In this document: piece by piece, positions 6,873 to 15,461 of the stretch
Layout of the letters: each line of letters starts with the position of its first letter
How positions within the stretch are numbered: the first letter of the stretch is position 1
Origin: RXIX01 sp003989075
GTDB lineage: Bacteria; Pseudomonadota; Gammaproteobacteria; Competibacterales; Competibacteraceae
Length of the DNA: 15,796 nucleotides
Direction: 5' to 3'
NCBI GenBank assembly: GCA_029780415.1
Contig: JAKOYN010000134.1
Location: 1 to 15,796 of the forward strand
Made by a program: the position numbers and the translations under genes
The notes under the pieces: generated by a model
What the model saw: the letters and a program-made list of their open reading frames with translations, nothing else
What the model was told of the DNA's origin: nothing
Database searches by the model: none

Positions 6873-8500
6873 CAGCGCCAGCCGTGGCGGTGAAAAAACA
6901 GCGTCGCCGCGCGCAGAAACAGGCCAACATGCCGCAGGCCCTTGCGCGCGGCGTGACCGCCCAGATGGACAATGCGCACCGTCGGCACCTGCACCAGTCG
7001 TGTCACCGCCGCCAGGCGCAGGCTCAGATCGAAATCCTCGAAATACAGGAAATAATCCGGGCGGAAGCCACCGACCCGCACCAGGACCGCCCGCTGACAG
7101 AGCATGAAACAGCCGCTAGCGATCGGCGGATCCCACAGGGGCACATCGGCGGCATGGTCACGCAGTTCGTAACGCTGCAGCCGCGCCTGGAAACAGCGCC
7201 GCAGCCAGCCGGGCGCAAAACCGCGCAAGGCCAGATCGAGCACGCTTGGATAGGCTTTGCACAGGTCATGCCGCTGTCCCTGCCCATCCCAAGCCGCTGG
7301 TGCCAGCAGACCCGCCTCGGGATGCGCCGCCAGAAAGCGCAGACCTTCACTCAAGGCATCCTCTTCCAGCAGCACATCGGGATTGAGGATCAGATGCCAC
7401 ATGCCCATGCTGGCGTGCAAGGCCAGATTATGGGCGGCGCCATAGCCGATATTGCCCTGACCGCTGAGCAGTTCGACGCTTGCGGGCAGCCGTGCGGCAT
7501 CCAGCAACTGCCGCAGCCGCGCATGCTCTCCGGGATCGGGACCGTTATCGACCAGCACCAGTTGCGTCGCCGCCAGCAGCCCGGCCGATTCAGCATGCCG
7601 CAGGGCCGCGCCCAGTCGATCCAGCACCGTCGCCAGCAGCGCCAGATCCGGCGCGTAGGTGACGATGGCAATGGAAAGCAGCGGTTCTGGCGCGCGCGTT
7701 CGCGCCGCCAGTTCGGCCTGGGTCGCGGCCACGATCGGCGCTGGAACCGGGAGTGAGGCATGCTGGGTTGCCGTGCCCGCACTGCTCGCCGGAACCGCTG
7801 CCACGATGAACTGATAGATCAAGGCCTCGGGCCGATCCAGCAGTGCGCGCAGCACCACGGGCGGCAAATCCCGCGCCCAGCCCCCCGCCATCCAGGCATG
7901 GGCAAACTCGGACCGCTCCAAATCCATGACCGTAGCATCCAGCGCTATTGCGCACAGCCCCTGTTCCTCCAGCACGCGCAACAGGGAAGCACGGGTAAAA
8001 AAGCGCACATGAGTTTGGTCCAGCAGACCTTCAGGGCGGTAGCGAAAATCGCCGGCGAGCAGTTCGGCAATCAGACCGGCATAGGCGGCATTCGGCACCG
8101 ACAACAGCAGTTGTCCTTGCGGCGCCAGCAATGCGGGCAACTGCGCCAACAGAGTATCCGGCTGGCGCAGATGCTCCAGGATGTCGGCGCAGATAATGAA
8201 GTCGTAGCGGCAGCCAGCAAAGCAATCGGCCAGAACCATGCGTTCCAGATCAGCACATTCCAGGCGCTGATACCAGGGCGCGGCTTCAGCAACTGCGGCA
8301 GGGTTGTATTCGACACCCTCCACCATGCAGCCCAGGGTTTCCGCCAGATAGCGGCCCAGAACTCCGGGACCGGCGCCCAGATCGAGCACGCGACTGCCCG
8401 GCCGCACGGCGCGGGCGATCTTGGCAAGGGAATCCTCGCTGTCCGGATCCAGGATCCGATGATAAACATGCGCAACCGGCGCAATGGACACGGGCTTCAT
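6866..8500 (-). CDS. Two-domain protein: SAM-dependent methyltransferase fused to GT2 glycosyltransferase
   Basis: This 544-residue protein joins two enzymes. Residues about 15-235 form a class I methyltransferase: motif I is VLDLGAGPG at 38-46, an acidic end of strand 2 follows (EGVEYN, 61-66), and DILEHL at 106-111 and LLLSVPN at 131-137 are typical of the methyltransferase 11/23 group. A Pro/Ala-rich linker spans about 236-272. Residues 275-544 form a GT2 domain with SIAIVTYAPD (276-285), VLVDNG (315-320), GNIGYGAAHN (349-358), LNPDV as the DxD-like site (372-376) and YFEDFDLSLR (486-495). GT2 relatives with this layout are often rhamnosyltransferase-like. The protein could transfer a sugar and methylate that residue or the chain end, but this is inference. 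It starts 6 bases after the upstream GT2 gene, with only a short AGG directly before the ATG. Confidence 0.9.
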   Translation of the reverse strand: MKPVSIAPVAHVYHRILDPDSEDSLAKIARAVRPGSRVLDLGAGPGVLGRYLAETLGCMVEGVEYNPAAVAEAAPWYQRLECADLERMVLADCFAGCRYDFIICADILEHLRQPDTLLAQLPALLAPQGQLLLSVPNAAYAGLIAELLAGDFRYRPEGLLDQTHVRFFTRASLLRVLEEQGLCAIALDATVMDLERSEFAHAWMAGGWARDLPPVVLRALLDRPEALIYQFIVAAVPASSAGTATQHASLPVPAPIVAATQAELAARTRAPEPLLSIAIVTYAPDLALLATVLDRLGAALRHAESAGLLAATQLVLVDNGPDPGEHARLRQLLDAARLPASVELLSGQGNIGYGAAHNLALHASMGMWHLILNPDVLLEEDALSEGLRFLAAHPEAGLLAPAAWDGQGQRHDLCKAYPSVLDLALRGFAPGWLRRCFQARLQRYELRDHAADVPLWDPPIASGCFMLCQRAVLVRVGGFRPDYFLYFEDFDLSLRLAAVTRLVQVPTVRIVHLGGHAARKGLRHVGLFLRAATLFFHRHGWRWW

Positions 8501-8506
8501 CCTGAA

Positions 8507-9574
8507 TCAGCCGCCGCCACGCCGATAGAGTGCGCCCATTCCGCGACTCATCATCCGGCGCAACTGCCAGGTAGATACGCGACGTCTGGCCTGAATCGCC
8601 CGCCGCTGCCGCCAGCAGCGCGGCAAACCCCGCAGGGCATCCCACTTGGCCTGCAGCAGGATCGAGCCGCGGCCGCGCAGCGCATACCACAGCATCGAAC
8701 CCAGATTCAACAGTACATGCTGCGGCAGATAAAGCCAGAACAGCGGCCCCGGCATATTCTTGCACCAGGTCCACACCAGATTGCGGTGACCGTGATACAG
8801 GGAAAACGGACTGCGCCGACCGGTTATCGCCGAACCCACATGCCGGACCACGGCATCGGGCGCGTATTGACAGCGGTAGCCGAGCAGCCGTAATCGAAAA
8901 CCCAAATCAACATCCTCGAAATAGCAGAAATAATCCTCATCGAAACCACCGGCGTCGAAAAACGCCGTGCGTCGATACAAGGCCGCCGCTGCGCAGGGCG
9001 CGAAAATCTCCCCAGCCACCGTCGTACCCTGCGCGACCCATCGGCCATGATCGCGCCGCCAGGCCAGACCACAGGCATGGTAGGTATCACCCGTGCCGTC
9101 CAGACGGTCAGGCTCCTGGGCATCCAGCAACCGTGAACCCACGCTGGCACATCCGGGATCCAGTCGCGCCGCCCGCAACAGGCATTCCAGCCAGCCCGGT
9201 TCCGGGAAGGCGTCAGGATTGAGCAGAGCCAGCCACTCCACCCCAACCGCTTGTCGTGCAGCCAGATTATTAGCGGCGGCGAATCCCACATTGCGCTCCA
9301 GACGGATCCATTCCACCTCGGGATACACCCGCAGCAGGGGTTCGATGGCCCCATCCTCGCTCGCGTTATCCACCACGATAATCCGTTCCGGAATCCGGCT
9401 CTGCGCCTGCAGGTGCCGCAGACACTCGCCCAGCAGGGTTCCGCTATTGAAGTTGACGATGATGACCGCTACACCGCCGGTCAGCATCTCCCCTGCCCGC
9501 CAGTCTGGTTTTACATCGGACGGCAATACCATAGAATATCCGGCCAATAAGGTCCTTTCCGGCAAAGCCGCCAC
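8507..9574 (-). CDS. Glycosyltransferase family 2, rhamnosyltransferase-like
   Basis: This GT2 enzyme of up to 355 residues is the first gene of the minus-strand operon. Motifs are VAVIIVNFNSG (35-45), VVDNASEDG (67-75), NVGFAAANN (95-103), LNPDAF (118-123; DxD-like), YFEDVDLGFR (218-227) and HVGSAITG (245-252) followed by HGHRN (261-265). This pattern is typical of the WbbL/RfbF-like rhamnosyltransferase group, but the donor sugar is not proven. A hydrophobic stretch near 274-297 may attach it to the membrane. Start choice: GTG at 9574 has AAGGAG 8 bases upstream (plus-strand 9583-9588) and is used here. ATG at 9532 and 9487 are alternatives; 9487 lies nearest the conserved first strand but its purine-rich site touches the ATG. 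The divergent GT2-WbsX gene starts only 80 bases away. Confidence 0.9.
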   Translation of the reverse strand: MAALPERTLLAGYSMVLPSDVKPDWRAGEMLTGGVAVIIVNFNSGTLLGECLRHLQAQSRIPERIIVVDNASEDGAIEPLLRVYPEVEWIRLERNVGFAAANNLAARQAVGVEWLALLNPDAFPEPGWLECLLRAARLDPGCASVGSRLLDAQEPDRLDGTGDTYHACGLAWRRDHGRWVAQGTTVAGEIFAPCAAAALYRRTAFFDAGGFDEDYFCYFEDVDLGFRLRLLGYRCQYAPDAVVRHVGSAITGRRSPFSLYHGHRNLVWTWCKNMPGPLFWLYLPQHVLLNLGSMLWYALRGRGSILLQAKWDALRGLPRCWRQRRAIQARRRVSTWQLRRMMSRGMGALYRRGGG

Positions 9575-9582
9575 AATAGCCG

Positions 9583-9588
9583 CTCCTT
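9583..9588 (-). promoter_or_regulatory. Ribosome binding site supporting a GTG start at 9574
   Basis: On the minus strand this reads AAGGAG, 8 bases before GTG at 9574. The ATG alternatives at 9532 and 9487 lack a well-spaced site, so this favours the longer form of the GT2 protein. Confidence 0.55.
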
Positions 9589-9654
9589 TCAGGCAAAATC
9601 AACCTCGTTACGCCCGCCCCATCCCGGCTGCGGAACCTCGCACAACGATCATCT

Positions 9655-11766
9655 ATGCCCAATAAAATTCGTGTTCTGGCCAGTCGGATTGCCCGTTCTG
9701 CCTACCGCCGCCTGCCTCTGCCATTACCGGTGCGGTGGCGGATCAAATCATTTCTATACCGCAATCTCGGGCCACTGCTAAAAAACAGCGCCAACTATCA
9801 GCAATGGCTGATCCAGATTGCCGCAACCCAAGCGGTGACCGTAAAAAGCGCGGATTCGAACACGCAGCCCGCCATGCCCTGGCAGCCAACACCACCGCCC
9901 ATGCTCGACGTTAGCGCCGATGATATTGAAGCACTGGCGGCCAGCCTCGCCTTCCCCACACCGGAATCGCCCCAGGTTTCGATCATCATTCCAGTGTATA
10001 ACCAGGTTGATTACACAATCCGCTGTCTGGGCAGCATCCAGCGATATGCTCCCCAGGCGAGCTGTGAAATCATCGTGGTGGATGATGCCTCCAGCGACGC
10101 CTCAGCACAGCTGCTCAGCCAGATCAACGGCCTGCACTATGTGCGCAATCCCGAAAACCTTGGCTTCCTGCGCACCGCCAACCGCGGCGCAGCGCTAGCC
10201 CGCGGCCGCTATCTGCTGTTTCTCAACAACGATACCCAGGTGCTGCCGGGCTGGCTGGATCATCTGCTCGAAGTTTTTGCCACCTGCCCGGATGCTGGTC
10301 TGGTGGGCGCCAAGTTGATCTACCCCAGTGGCCACTTGCAGGAAGCCGGTGCTGCCCTGCGCCCGGATGGCACGGTTGACCTGATCGGCCTGAATGATGA
10401 TCCCGCCAAGCCGCTGTACAACGGTCCGCCGCGTGAAGTCGATCACTGTTCCGGTGCCTGCCTGCTGATCGAAACCCTCCTGTTCCGCGAGCTGGGCGGC
10501 TTCGATGAAATCTACGCCCCGGCCTACTTCGAAGATTGCGACCTGTCGTTGCGGGTGCACGAGCAGGGCCGCAAAGTCATCTACCAGCCAGCCGCTGAAA
10601 TCATTCACCATCTGAGCGTCACCACCAACCGGGACGGCCACAAGCTGCGGCAAATCGAGCGGAACAAGGCCATCTACCTGCAGCGCTGGGGTGAAACCCT
10701 CCAGGCACGCGACGCGGTGCGGCTGATTGCCTTCTATCTGCCCCAGTACCACCCAATTCCAGAAAATGACCGCTGGTGGGGCAAGGGCTTCACCGAATGG
10801 ACCAACGTCACCAAGGCCCAGCCCAATTTTGCCGGTCATTATCAACCGCATCTGCCCGCTGATCTCGGCTTTTACGACTTGCGGGTTCCCGAGGTTCGCG
10901 ACGAACAGGCGGCGCTGGCCCGTCATTACGGCATTCATGGCTTCTGCTATTACTACTACTGGTTTGCTGGCAAGCGCTTATTGAATCGACCACTGGATGA
11001 AGTGGTGCAATCCGGTCATCCGGATTTCCCCTTTTGCGTCTGCTGGGCCAATGAAAACTGGAGCCGGCGCTGGGATGGTCTCGACAGCGAAATCCTGATC
11101 GCTCAGCAGCATTCCGATGAAGATGATCTGAACTTTATCCGGACACTGGAACCGGCACTGCGTGACCGGCGCTATATCCGCCTCAAGGATCGGCTACTGC
11201 TGCTGGTCTATCGACCCAGTCTGTTGCCGGATGCAGCCCGGACAGCCGCAATCTGGCGTAGCTACTGCCGTGAGTCGGGATTGGGTGAGCTGTATCTGGC
11301 ATCGATACAAAGTTTTGGCGATATTGGCGATCCGCGCACGTTCGGCTTTGACGCAGCCATCGAATTCCCACCCCACGCCATGGCCGTATTGGCCCAGCAA
11401 CCGGCGGAAATGTACAACCCCAATTTTCAGGGCATGTTCTACGACTACCCCGCGACCGCTGATTTCTTCATGAACCGGTCGCCGATGCCCTATCCGTTTT
11501 TCCGTACCGCCATGCCTTCCTGGGACAACACCGCCCGACGTCAGGATACCAGCGACATCTTTCTAAATGCCAAACCGGACTATTACGAGCGCTGGCTGAA
11601 ACGATTGATTGAGGAAACCCGCTGGTATCGGAGTGCTGGCGAGCGTCTGGTTTTCATCAACGCATGGAATGAGTGGGCCGAGGGCAATCACCTTGAACCG
11701 GACCGCCAGTATGGTCATCGCTATCTGGAAGCGACCCGCAACGCCTTGGGAGAACAAGGATGTTAG
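9655..11766 (+). CDS. Two-domain glycosyltransferase: GT2 fused to WbsX-like (GH99-like) domain
   Basis: This 703-residue protein has a basic N-terminal region (about 1-100), then a GT2 domain (about 107-345) and a WbsX-type domain (about 355-700). The GT2 part shows VSIIIPVYNQ (108-117), VVDDASSD (141-148), NPENLGFLRTAN (165-176), LFLNNDTQ (188-195; DxD-like) and YFEDCDLSLR (291-300). The WbsX part shows AFYLPQYHPIPENDRWWG (359-376), GFTEWTNV (378-385), GFCYYYYWF (429-437), CWANENWSRRWDG (463-475) and a late NAWNEWAEGNHLEPD. WbsX-like domains are related to glycoside hydrolase family 99 and are common in O-antigen and capsule loci. Whether they transfer, trim or only bind sugar is not settled. 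No clear ribosome binding site precedes the ATG. Its TAG overlaps the next gene's ATG by 7 bases, so the two are translationally coupled. Confidence 0.92.
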   Translation: MPNKIRVLASRIARSAYRRLPLPLPVRWRIKSFLYRNLGPLLKNSANYQQWLIQIAATQAVTVKSADSNTQPAMPWQPTPPPMLDVSADDIEALAASLAFPTPESPQVSIIIPVYNQVDYTIRCLGSIQRYAPQASCEIIVVDDASSDASAQLLSQINGLHYVRNPENLGFLRTANRGAALARGRYLLFLNNDTQVLPGWLDHLLEVFATCPDAGLVGAKLIYPSGHLQEAGAALRPDGTVDLIGLNDDPAKPLYNGPPREVDHCSGACLLIETLLFRELGGFDEIYAPAYFEDCDLSLRVHEQGRKVIYQPAAEIIHHLSVTTNRDGHKLRQIERNKAIYLQRWGETLQARDAVRLIAFYLPQYHPIPENDRWWGKGFTEWTNVTKAQPNFAGHYQPHLPADLGFYDLRVPEVRDEQAALARHYGIHGFCYYYYWFAGKRLLNRPLDEVVQSGHPDFPFCVCWANENWSRRWDGLDSEILIAQQHSDEDDLNFIRTLEPALRDRRYIRLKDRLLLLVYRPSLLPDAARTAAIWRSYCRESGLGELYLASIQSFGDIGDPRTFGFDAAIEFPPHAMAVLAQQPAEMYNPNFQGMFYDYPATADFFMNRSPMPYPFFRTAMPSWDNTARRQDTSDIFLNAKPDYYERWLKRLIEETRWYRSAGERLVFINAWNEWAEGNHLEPDRQYGHRYLEATRNALGEQGC

Positions 11767-13163
11767 GAACTGGATTGGTTGTCCGTCTGCGCCGGCTGAT
11801 TAGCGCCATTCAAACCGGATTAGCCCGCCATGCAGGTCTATTGCCCCTGCTATGCCGCACTGGCGAAGTATTGCGCAATGAAGGACTGAGCGGAATCAGC
11901 CTGCGCGCCCGATTATTGCTCAGCGCGCAACGCCGACAAAGTATTGAAGCAGCCTCCGATTTGACAACCGCGTTCAGCAATTCCCCATTGCCAACACCTG
12001 AGCCCGAGCCGGATTGGCGGCGCGCCAGTCGATCGGATTTACTGCCGGGCGCACTGCTGATTGGTCATCCCTATGCCGTATTAGGCCGGGCCGAGGATGT
12101 GCGCACCGGTGCCTGTGCCTTCGCTGCCGCGCAGATTCCTTTCGCCTTGCGTAATACTTTCGGCGAATACGGTAAGGAAATGGCCGTATTGCATCGGGAT
12201 TTTCCGTTCATGAACCGGATTGACCCGCATGCCGCCTATAAGGCAAACATTTTTTTTCTCAATGCTAATGAGATGGATGATGCCTTCACTCATCTTGGCG
12301 CTGATTGCTATGCGGGTCGCTACAATATCGGCTACTGGGCTTGGGAACTGAGTCAATTCCCGGACGCCTGGCGAGGTGCGTTCCGCGATCTGGACGAAAT
12401 CTGGGCACCCTCGCGTTTTATTCAGCAAGCCGTAACGGACAAAGCTCCCTGTCCAGTAGTGTGGATGCCACTAGCCGTAGAACCGATCACACCCGCCAAT
12501 ATGTCGCGTGCTGATTTTGGCTTGCCAGAGGATCGCTTTCTGGCGCTGTTTTTTTTCGATTTTCGCTCCTTCATCCAGCGCAAAAATCCGTGGGCTGCCC
12601 TGCGCGCGTTCAATACTGCGTTTCAGAAGGATCCCGCAGCCCCGGTCAGCCTAGTGATCAAAATGAATGGCGCGGACGCCTGCCCGGAAGACTATCAGGC
12701 TTTCCTGGAATCGGACGTGGTACATGATCCGCGAGTCATCTTGATCGACCGGGTCATGAATGACCGGGAAATCAAGGAACTGGTACGCTTATGCAATTGC
12801 TTCCTGTCACTGCACCGCTCGGAGGGGTTTGGTCGCGGATTGGCGGAAGCAATGTATTTTGGCAAGCCAGTTATTGCCACTGGCTATTCAGGCAATCTTG
12901 ATTTCATGAACGAGGCTAACTCCTGCCTAGTGGATTGCACACTAATTCCAGTAGGCATGAATGAATATCCACATGGTCTTGGTCAGCGTTGGGCGGAACC
13001 CGATGTCGAGCAGGCTGCCTGGTATTTAAGGCAACTGGTCACTGACTCCGACTATGTTGCGGATATCGGCCAGCAGGCCGCAAATTATATCAGGACATAT
13101 CACAGCTTTACCGCGATTGGCGCTAGACATCAGCGACGACTGAAACAGCTTGGCTTTTTATAG
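11760..13163 (+). CDS. Glycosyltransferase family 4
   Basis: This 467-residue protein has an N-terminal stretch of about 90 residues of basic helices and a Pro-rich linker, followed by a GT-B fold. Markers are GYWAWELSQFP (191-201) and DEIWAPSRF (212-220), found at the end of the first domain in this subgroup. FDFRSFIQRKNP (266-277) marks the second domain, and the EX7E motif is in SLHRSEGFGRGLAEAM (350-365; E355 and E363). It should transfer a sugar with retention on the cytoplasmic side. A GGGAG at 11748-11752, 7 bases before the ATG, supports this start, which overlaps the upstream stop. GC is lower than in the minus-strand operon and falls towards the 3' end. The gene ends 47 bases from the convergent methyltransferase gene; no convincing terminator was seen between them. 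Confidence 0.9.
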   Translation: MLGTGLVVRLRRLISAIQTGLARHAGLLPLLCRTGEVLRNEGLSGISLRARLLLSAQRRQSIEAASDLTTAFSNSPLPTPEPEPDWRRASRSDLLPGALLIGHPYAVLGRAEDVRTGACAFAAAQIPFALRNTFGEYGKEMAVLHRDFPFMNRIDPHAAYKANIFFLNANEMDDAFTHLGADCYAGRYNIGYWAWELSQFPDAWRGAFRDLDEIWAPSRFIQQAVTDKAPCPVVWMPLAVEPITPANMSRADFGLPEDRFLALFFFDFRSFIQRKNPWAALRAFNTAFQKDPAAPVSLVIKMNGADACPEDYQAFLESDVVHDPRVILIDRVMNDREIKELVRLCNCFLSLHRSEGFGRGLAEAMYFGKPVIATGYSGNLDFMNEANSCLVDCTLIPVGMNEYPHGLGQRWAEPDVEQAAWYLRQLVTDSDYVADIGQQAANYIRTYHSFTAIGARHQRRLKQLGFL

Positions 13164-13210
13164 TCATAGGCATGACTAATTGATTGGAATCGTTAGTTAA
13201 ATAACCCGTT

Positions 13211-13930
13211 CTATTCAGAACAAAACGTCTGATTTTTCTTATCTTTAACTGTTACAAATACATCCATGAATTCACCATCGATTCCAAATCGACGGTCATG
13301 CAATACATAAACGCTGGTCTGATAGCCACTCCAGCGTTCTGCAAGTACCACAAAATCCAATCCATAGTCCCAAGTCACGAGAGACCCCTTGGATGAAATC
13401 GGGTTACCATGATAAATGGCCTCCAGCATATGGATAACATGGCCATTTTCGACCCGGGCTCGCTGCCGACTCAATAATAAATCCTTGTGTCTGGGCGCTG
13501 TGAAGATATGCATTCCCCCGAATCGCAATACCCGTGAAATTTCTGCTAATGCTTGATCTGGCGCGAACACATGTTCAAGCACATCCTGGGTGATAAAGAT
13601 ATCGAAAGTCTCATCTAGGAATGTTAACTGCTCGAGATTCTCGCAGCGTATCCCATCCCGGACAGCACCCGGATTCAAGTCATCAATAAAATAAGAAAAT
13701 GAATAACTTGGACAGTGATTTTTTAAAAATAGAATACTTGGAGAGCTTTCATGAATATTAATGCTCTTCCAATCGGGCCGAAGCATGTTTAGCAAATAAA
13801 CAAGGGCCCGTTGGCGAGGAATGCTATGACAAACTGAACAAAGATAATAATCACGCAACCAGGCCTGCTCAGCAACGAACAGAACGGGTGCTTCACAAAT
13901 CGGGCAATATCCATTATTTTCAAAAAACAT
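13211..13930 (-). CDS. SAM-dependent methyltransferase with N-terminal zinc ribbon
   Basis: This 239-residue protein starts with a four-cysteine metal-binding module (Cys9, Cys12, Cys31, Cys34; CPIC and CSVC), followed by a class I methyltransferase domain. The usual glycine-rich motif I is replaced by INIHESSPS (57-65), as in some methyltransferase-11 relatives. LDETFDIFITQDVLEHV (105-121) and LRFGGMHIFTAP (135-146) match later motifs. It could methylate a sugar, a glycan-linked group or a lipid; the substrate is unknown. The start at 13930 has GGAG at 13940-13943, 9 bases upstream. A sigma70-like promoter is possible just before it. GC is well below that of the central operon, so it may have arrived separately with the AT-rich membrane-protein gene to its right. 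Confidence 0.85.
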   Translation of the reverse strand: MFFENNGYCPICEAPVLFVAEQAWLRDYYLCSVCHSIPRQRALVYLLNMLRPDWKSINIHESSPSILFLKNHCPSYSFSYFIDDLNPGAVRDGIRCENLEQLTFLDETFDIFITQDVLEHVFAPDQALAEISRVLRFGGMHIFTAPRHKDLLLSRQRARVENGHVIHMLEAIYHGNPISSKGSLVTWDYGLDFVVLAERWSGYQTSVYVLHDRRFGIDGEFMDVFVTVKDKKNQTFCSE

Positions 13931-13950
13931 TTTTGTTTACTCCAGTACAT

Positions 13951-13978
13951 ATAATAAAAAAGCATGACTTAAAAACAA
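13951..13978 (-). promoter_or_regulatory. Possible sigma70-type promoter for the zinc-ribbon methyltransferase
   Basis: Read on the minus strand, TTGTTT (13973-13978) and TATTAT (13951-13956) are separated by 16 bases. Transcription would begin close to the ribosome binding site at 13940-13943, giving a very short leader. The region is AT-rich, so chance matches are likely. Confidence 0.3.
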
Positions 13979-14015
13979 GCTAATCACTAAGAATAGTTAT
14001 AAATATTATATAATA

Positions 14016-14040
14016 TGCCAATTATATTAAATAACTGGCA
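14016..14040 (-). terminator. Imperfect hairpin at the end of the AT-rich membrane-protein gene
   Basis: TGCCA (14016-14020) pairs with TGGCA (14036-14040), and inside it TTAT pairs with ATAA with one mismatch between. The hairpin spans the stop codon of the membrane-protein gene and is followed on the minus strand by AT-rich sequence, but not by a clean T run. It may be a weak terminator or a 3' stabilising hairpin. Confidence 0.25.
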
Positions 14041-15461
14041 ATTCTATTAATCAGAAAAGATAAACAAAAAATAACCAAACCTGCAAGCACGGAAAAATAA
14101 AGATGACTGTGCTTGGCCAGATCCGCATATCCATCGCCAAATAGTGATGAGTAAAAAACAACATATGACAGAACAACCAGCAAAGAAAAAACAACAAAAC
14201 CACACGATCGGCTTGTTTTATTTTTTAACCCCATAATTAATCCAAAAATCATAATTACTATAGGCATCAAAAAAATAGCATTAAAAATTTTTTGAGGTAT
14301 TTTGTTTAGCCAGTCAGAAAAACTAAAAACCAATTCGTTTGCAAAACCTAAATTTCTATCTCCGATACTACCAATATCCTGCAAAAGCCATGGCCGTAGC
14401 TGAGCAAGGCCCTGACGAGTGACTGTTAAAAAAAACTGAGGATCATGAATAGATAACCACAGAATCCGCACCCGAGACACTTGCAAAACTTCAGGGCAAG
14501 GGTGCTGTTCCTGAATACCGGGGGTATACCAGTTTTTACCTTTATGATCTATACAACTACTAGGCAGTCCTAAAATTTTTGCTGCCTGATTAGCATCGGT
14601 AGCAGCTGGAAGAACTGTCCACAAAAAGGTATCTGTAGCGTTTGCGTAATTAACACTAAACATTGTGTTTGTCTGGCGAAAATATGCCTGAAATGCTGTA
14701 ACCCCTAAGACTAAAACGAGGATCAAAAAAACCATAAACTTAATCTTCATCAACCTGCTATAACTACCAACCAAAAAGGCAATAAAAATTACCACCGGGA
14801 GCGCGATATGTTGTGGTTTTGAAAAACCTAATCCGCATAGACTAATCGCAAAAATACCTATAAAAAAAGAACGATAATCACCAGTATTCGACAAAAAATA
14901 GCACATGGAAACCGAAAGATAGCAAAAGTACAAAGCTGAAAATTCAGTATAAAAAGTATTCAAGTAAAGCGTATTAGCGGGATCAGCAATAACCAAAGAA
15001 AAAAACAGCGCATAAAAGTAAACCAAAACAAAATTCTTTCTTAAAGCATAGTAATAAAGGAAAAACCATGAAACCAAACAAATAAAAACACCACGCAAAA
15101 CCCCAAAATTTTTTACAGAAAACCCATTATCATCATCAAGAAAAGAAATATACTGGAGGGCTTTTATTAAATACTCACCAAGATAAGTAAAAAAAAGTTC
15201 AGAACTTGGATAACAATTCCCTAACCCAATATTTTTAAATTTATAGTCTTCCAATGGCTCTTCATAAGTTCTTGCACCAGCATCAACATCAGATTTAGAG
15301 GGCCATATTTGATGGCAAGACTGGATTCTTATCATATCAAAGTTATTAGCATAACCCAAAACAGGGGAATACAAAACCACAAAAAAAATCCTAAAAACAC
15401 CCAAAAAAAATATTAAAAAAGACAAGACAATCATTATCTTCAATTGATATTTTTTTAACAT
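14022..15461 (-). CDS. Polytopic membrane protein, possibly a GT-C-type hexose transferase
   Basis: This 479-residue protein has about 10-11 hydrophobic segments and a long loop at about 265-345 containing two Cys (303 and 322). After the first segment comes a loop with GYANNFDMIR (36-45). An Asp at this place after the first membrane helix is typical of GT-C glycosyltransferases, and the layout recalls WsfD-like glycan hexose transferases; this is a tentative comparison. FYTEFSALYF (170-179), FSKPQH (213-218) and GDGYADLAKHSHLYF (442-456) are other distinctive segments. GC is about one third in sampled stretches, with many A/T-ending codons, unlike the GC-rich operon. Start 15461 has GAGAAG about 8 bases upstream. 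An IS1-family element begins 14 bases upstream of the start codon, so the native promoter has been separated from the gene. Confidence 0.7.
   Translation of the reverse strand: MLKKYQLKIMIVLSFLIFFLGVFRIFFVVLYSPVLGYANNFDMIRIQSCHQIWPSKSDVDAGARTYEEPLEDYKFKNIGLGNCYPSSELFFTYLGEYLIKALQYISFLDDDNGFSVKNFGVLRGVFICLVSWFFLYYYALRKNFVLVYFYALFFSLVIADPANTLYLNTFYTEFSALYFCYLSVSMCYFLSNTGDYRSFFIGIFAISLCGLGFSKPQHIALPVVIFIAFLVGSYSRLMKIKFMVFLILVLVLGVTAFQAYFRQTNTMFSVNYANATDTFLWTVLPAATDANQAAKILGLPSSCIDHKGKNWYTPGIQEQHPCPEVLQVSRVRILWLSIHDPQFFLTVTRQGLAQLRPWLLQDIGSIGDRNLGFANELVFSFSDWLNKIPQKIFNAIFLMPIVIMIFGLIMGLKNKTSRSCGFVVFSLLVVLSYVVFYSSLFGDGYADLAKHSHLYFSVLAGLVIFCLSFLINRIASYLI

Noticed and set aside
6884..7756. Plus-strand open frame of 290 codons
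   Set aside because: It is antisense to the GT2 half of the fusion gene and Gln/Arg-rich, with no recognisable motif; a shadow frame.
7760..8893. Long plus-strand open frame of 377 codons antisense to two genes
   Set aside because: It lies opposite well-supported methyltransferase-GT2 and GT2 coding sequence, has Gln/Arg/His-rich low-complexity composition typical of GC-rich antisense frames, and shows no domain.
10195..10938. Minus-strand open frame of 247 codons inside the GT2-WbsX gene
   Set aside because: It is antisense to conserved GT2 and WbsX motifs that are clearly coded on the plus strand.
13164..13225. Short inverted repeat GTTCT/AGAAC between the convergent GT4 and methyltransferase genes
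   Set aside because: The stem is only five base pairs, A/T-containing, overlaps a stop codon and is not followed by a T run; too weak to call a terminator.
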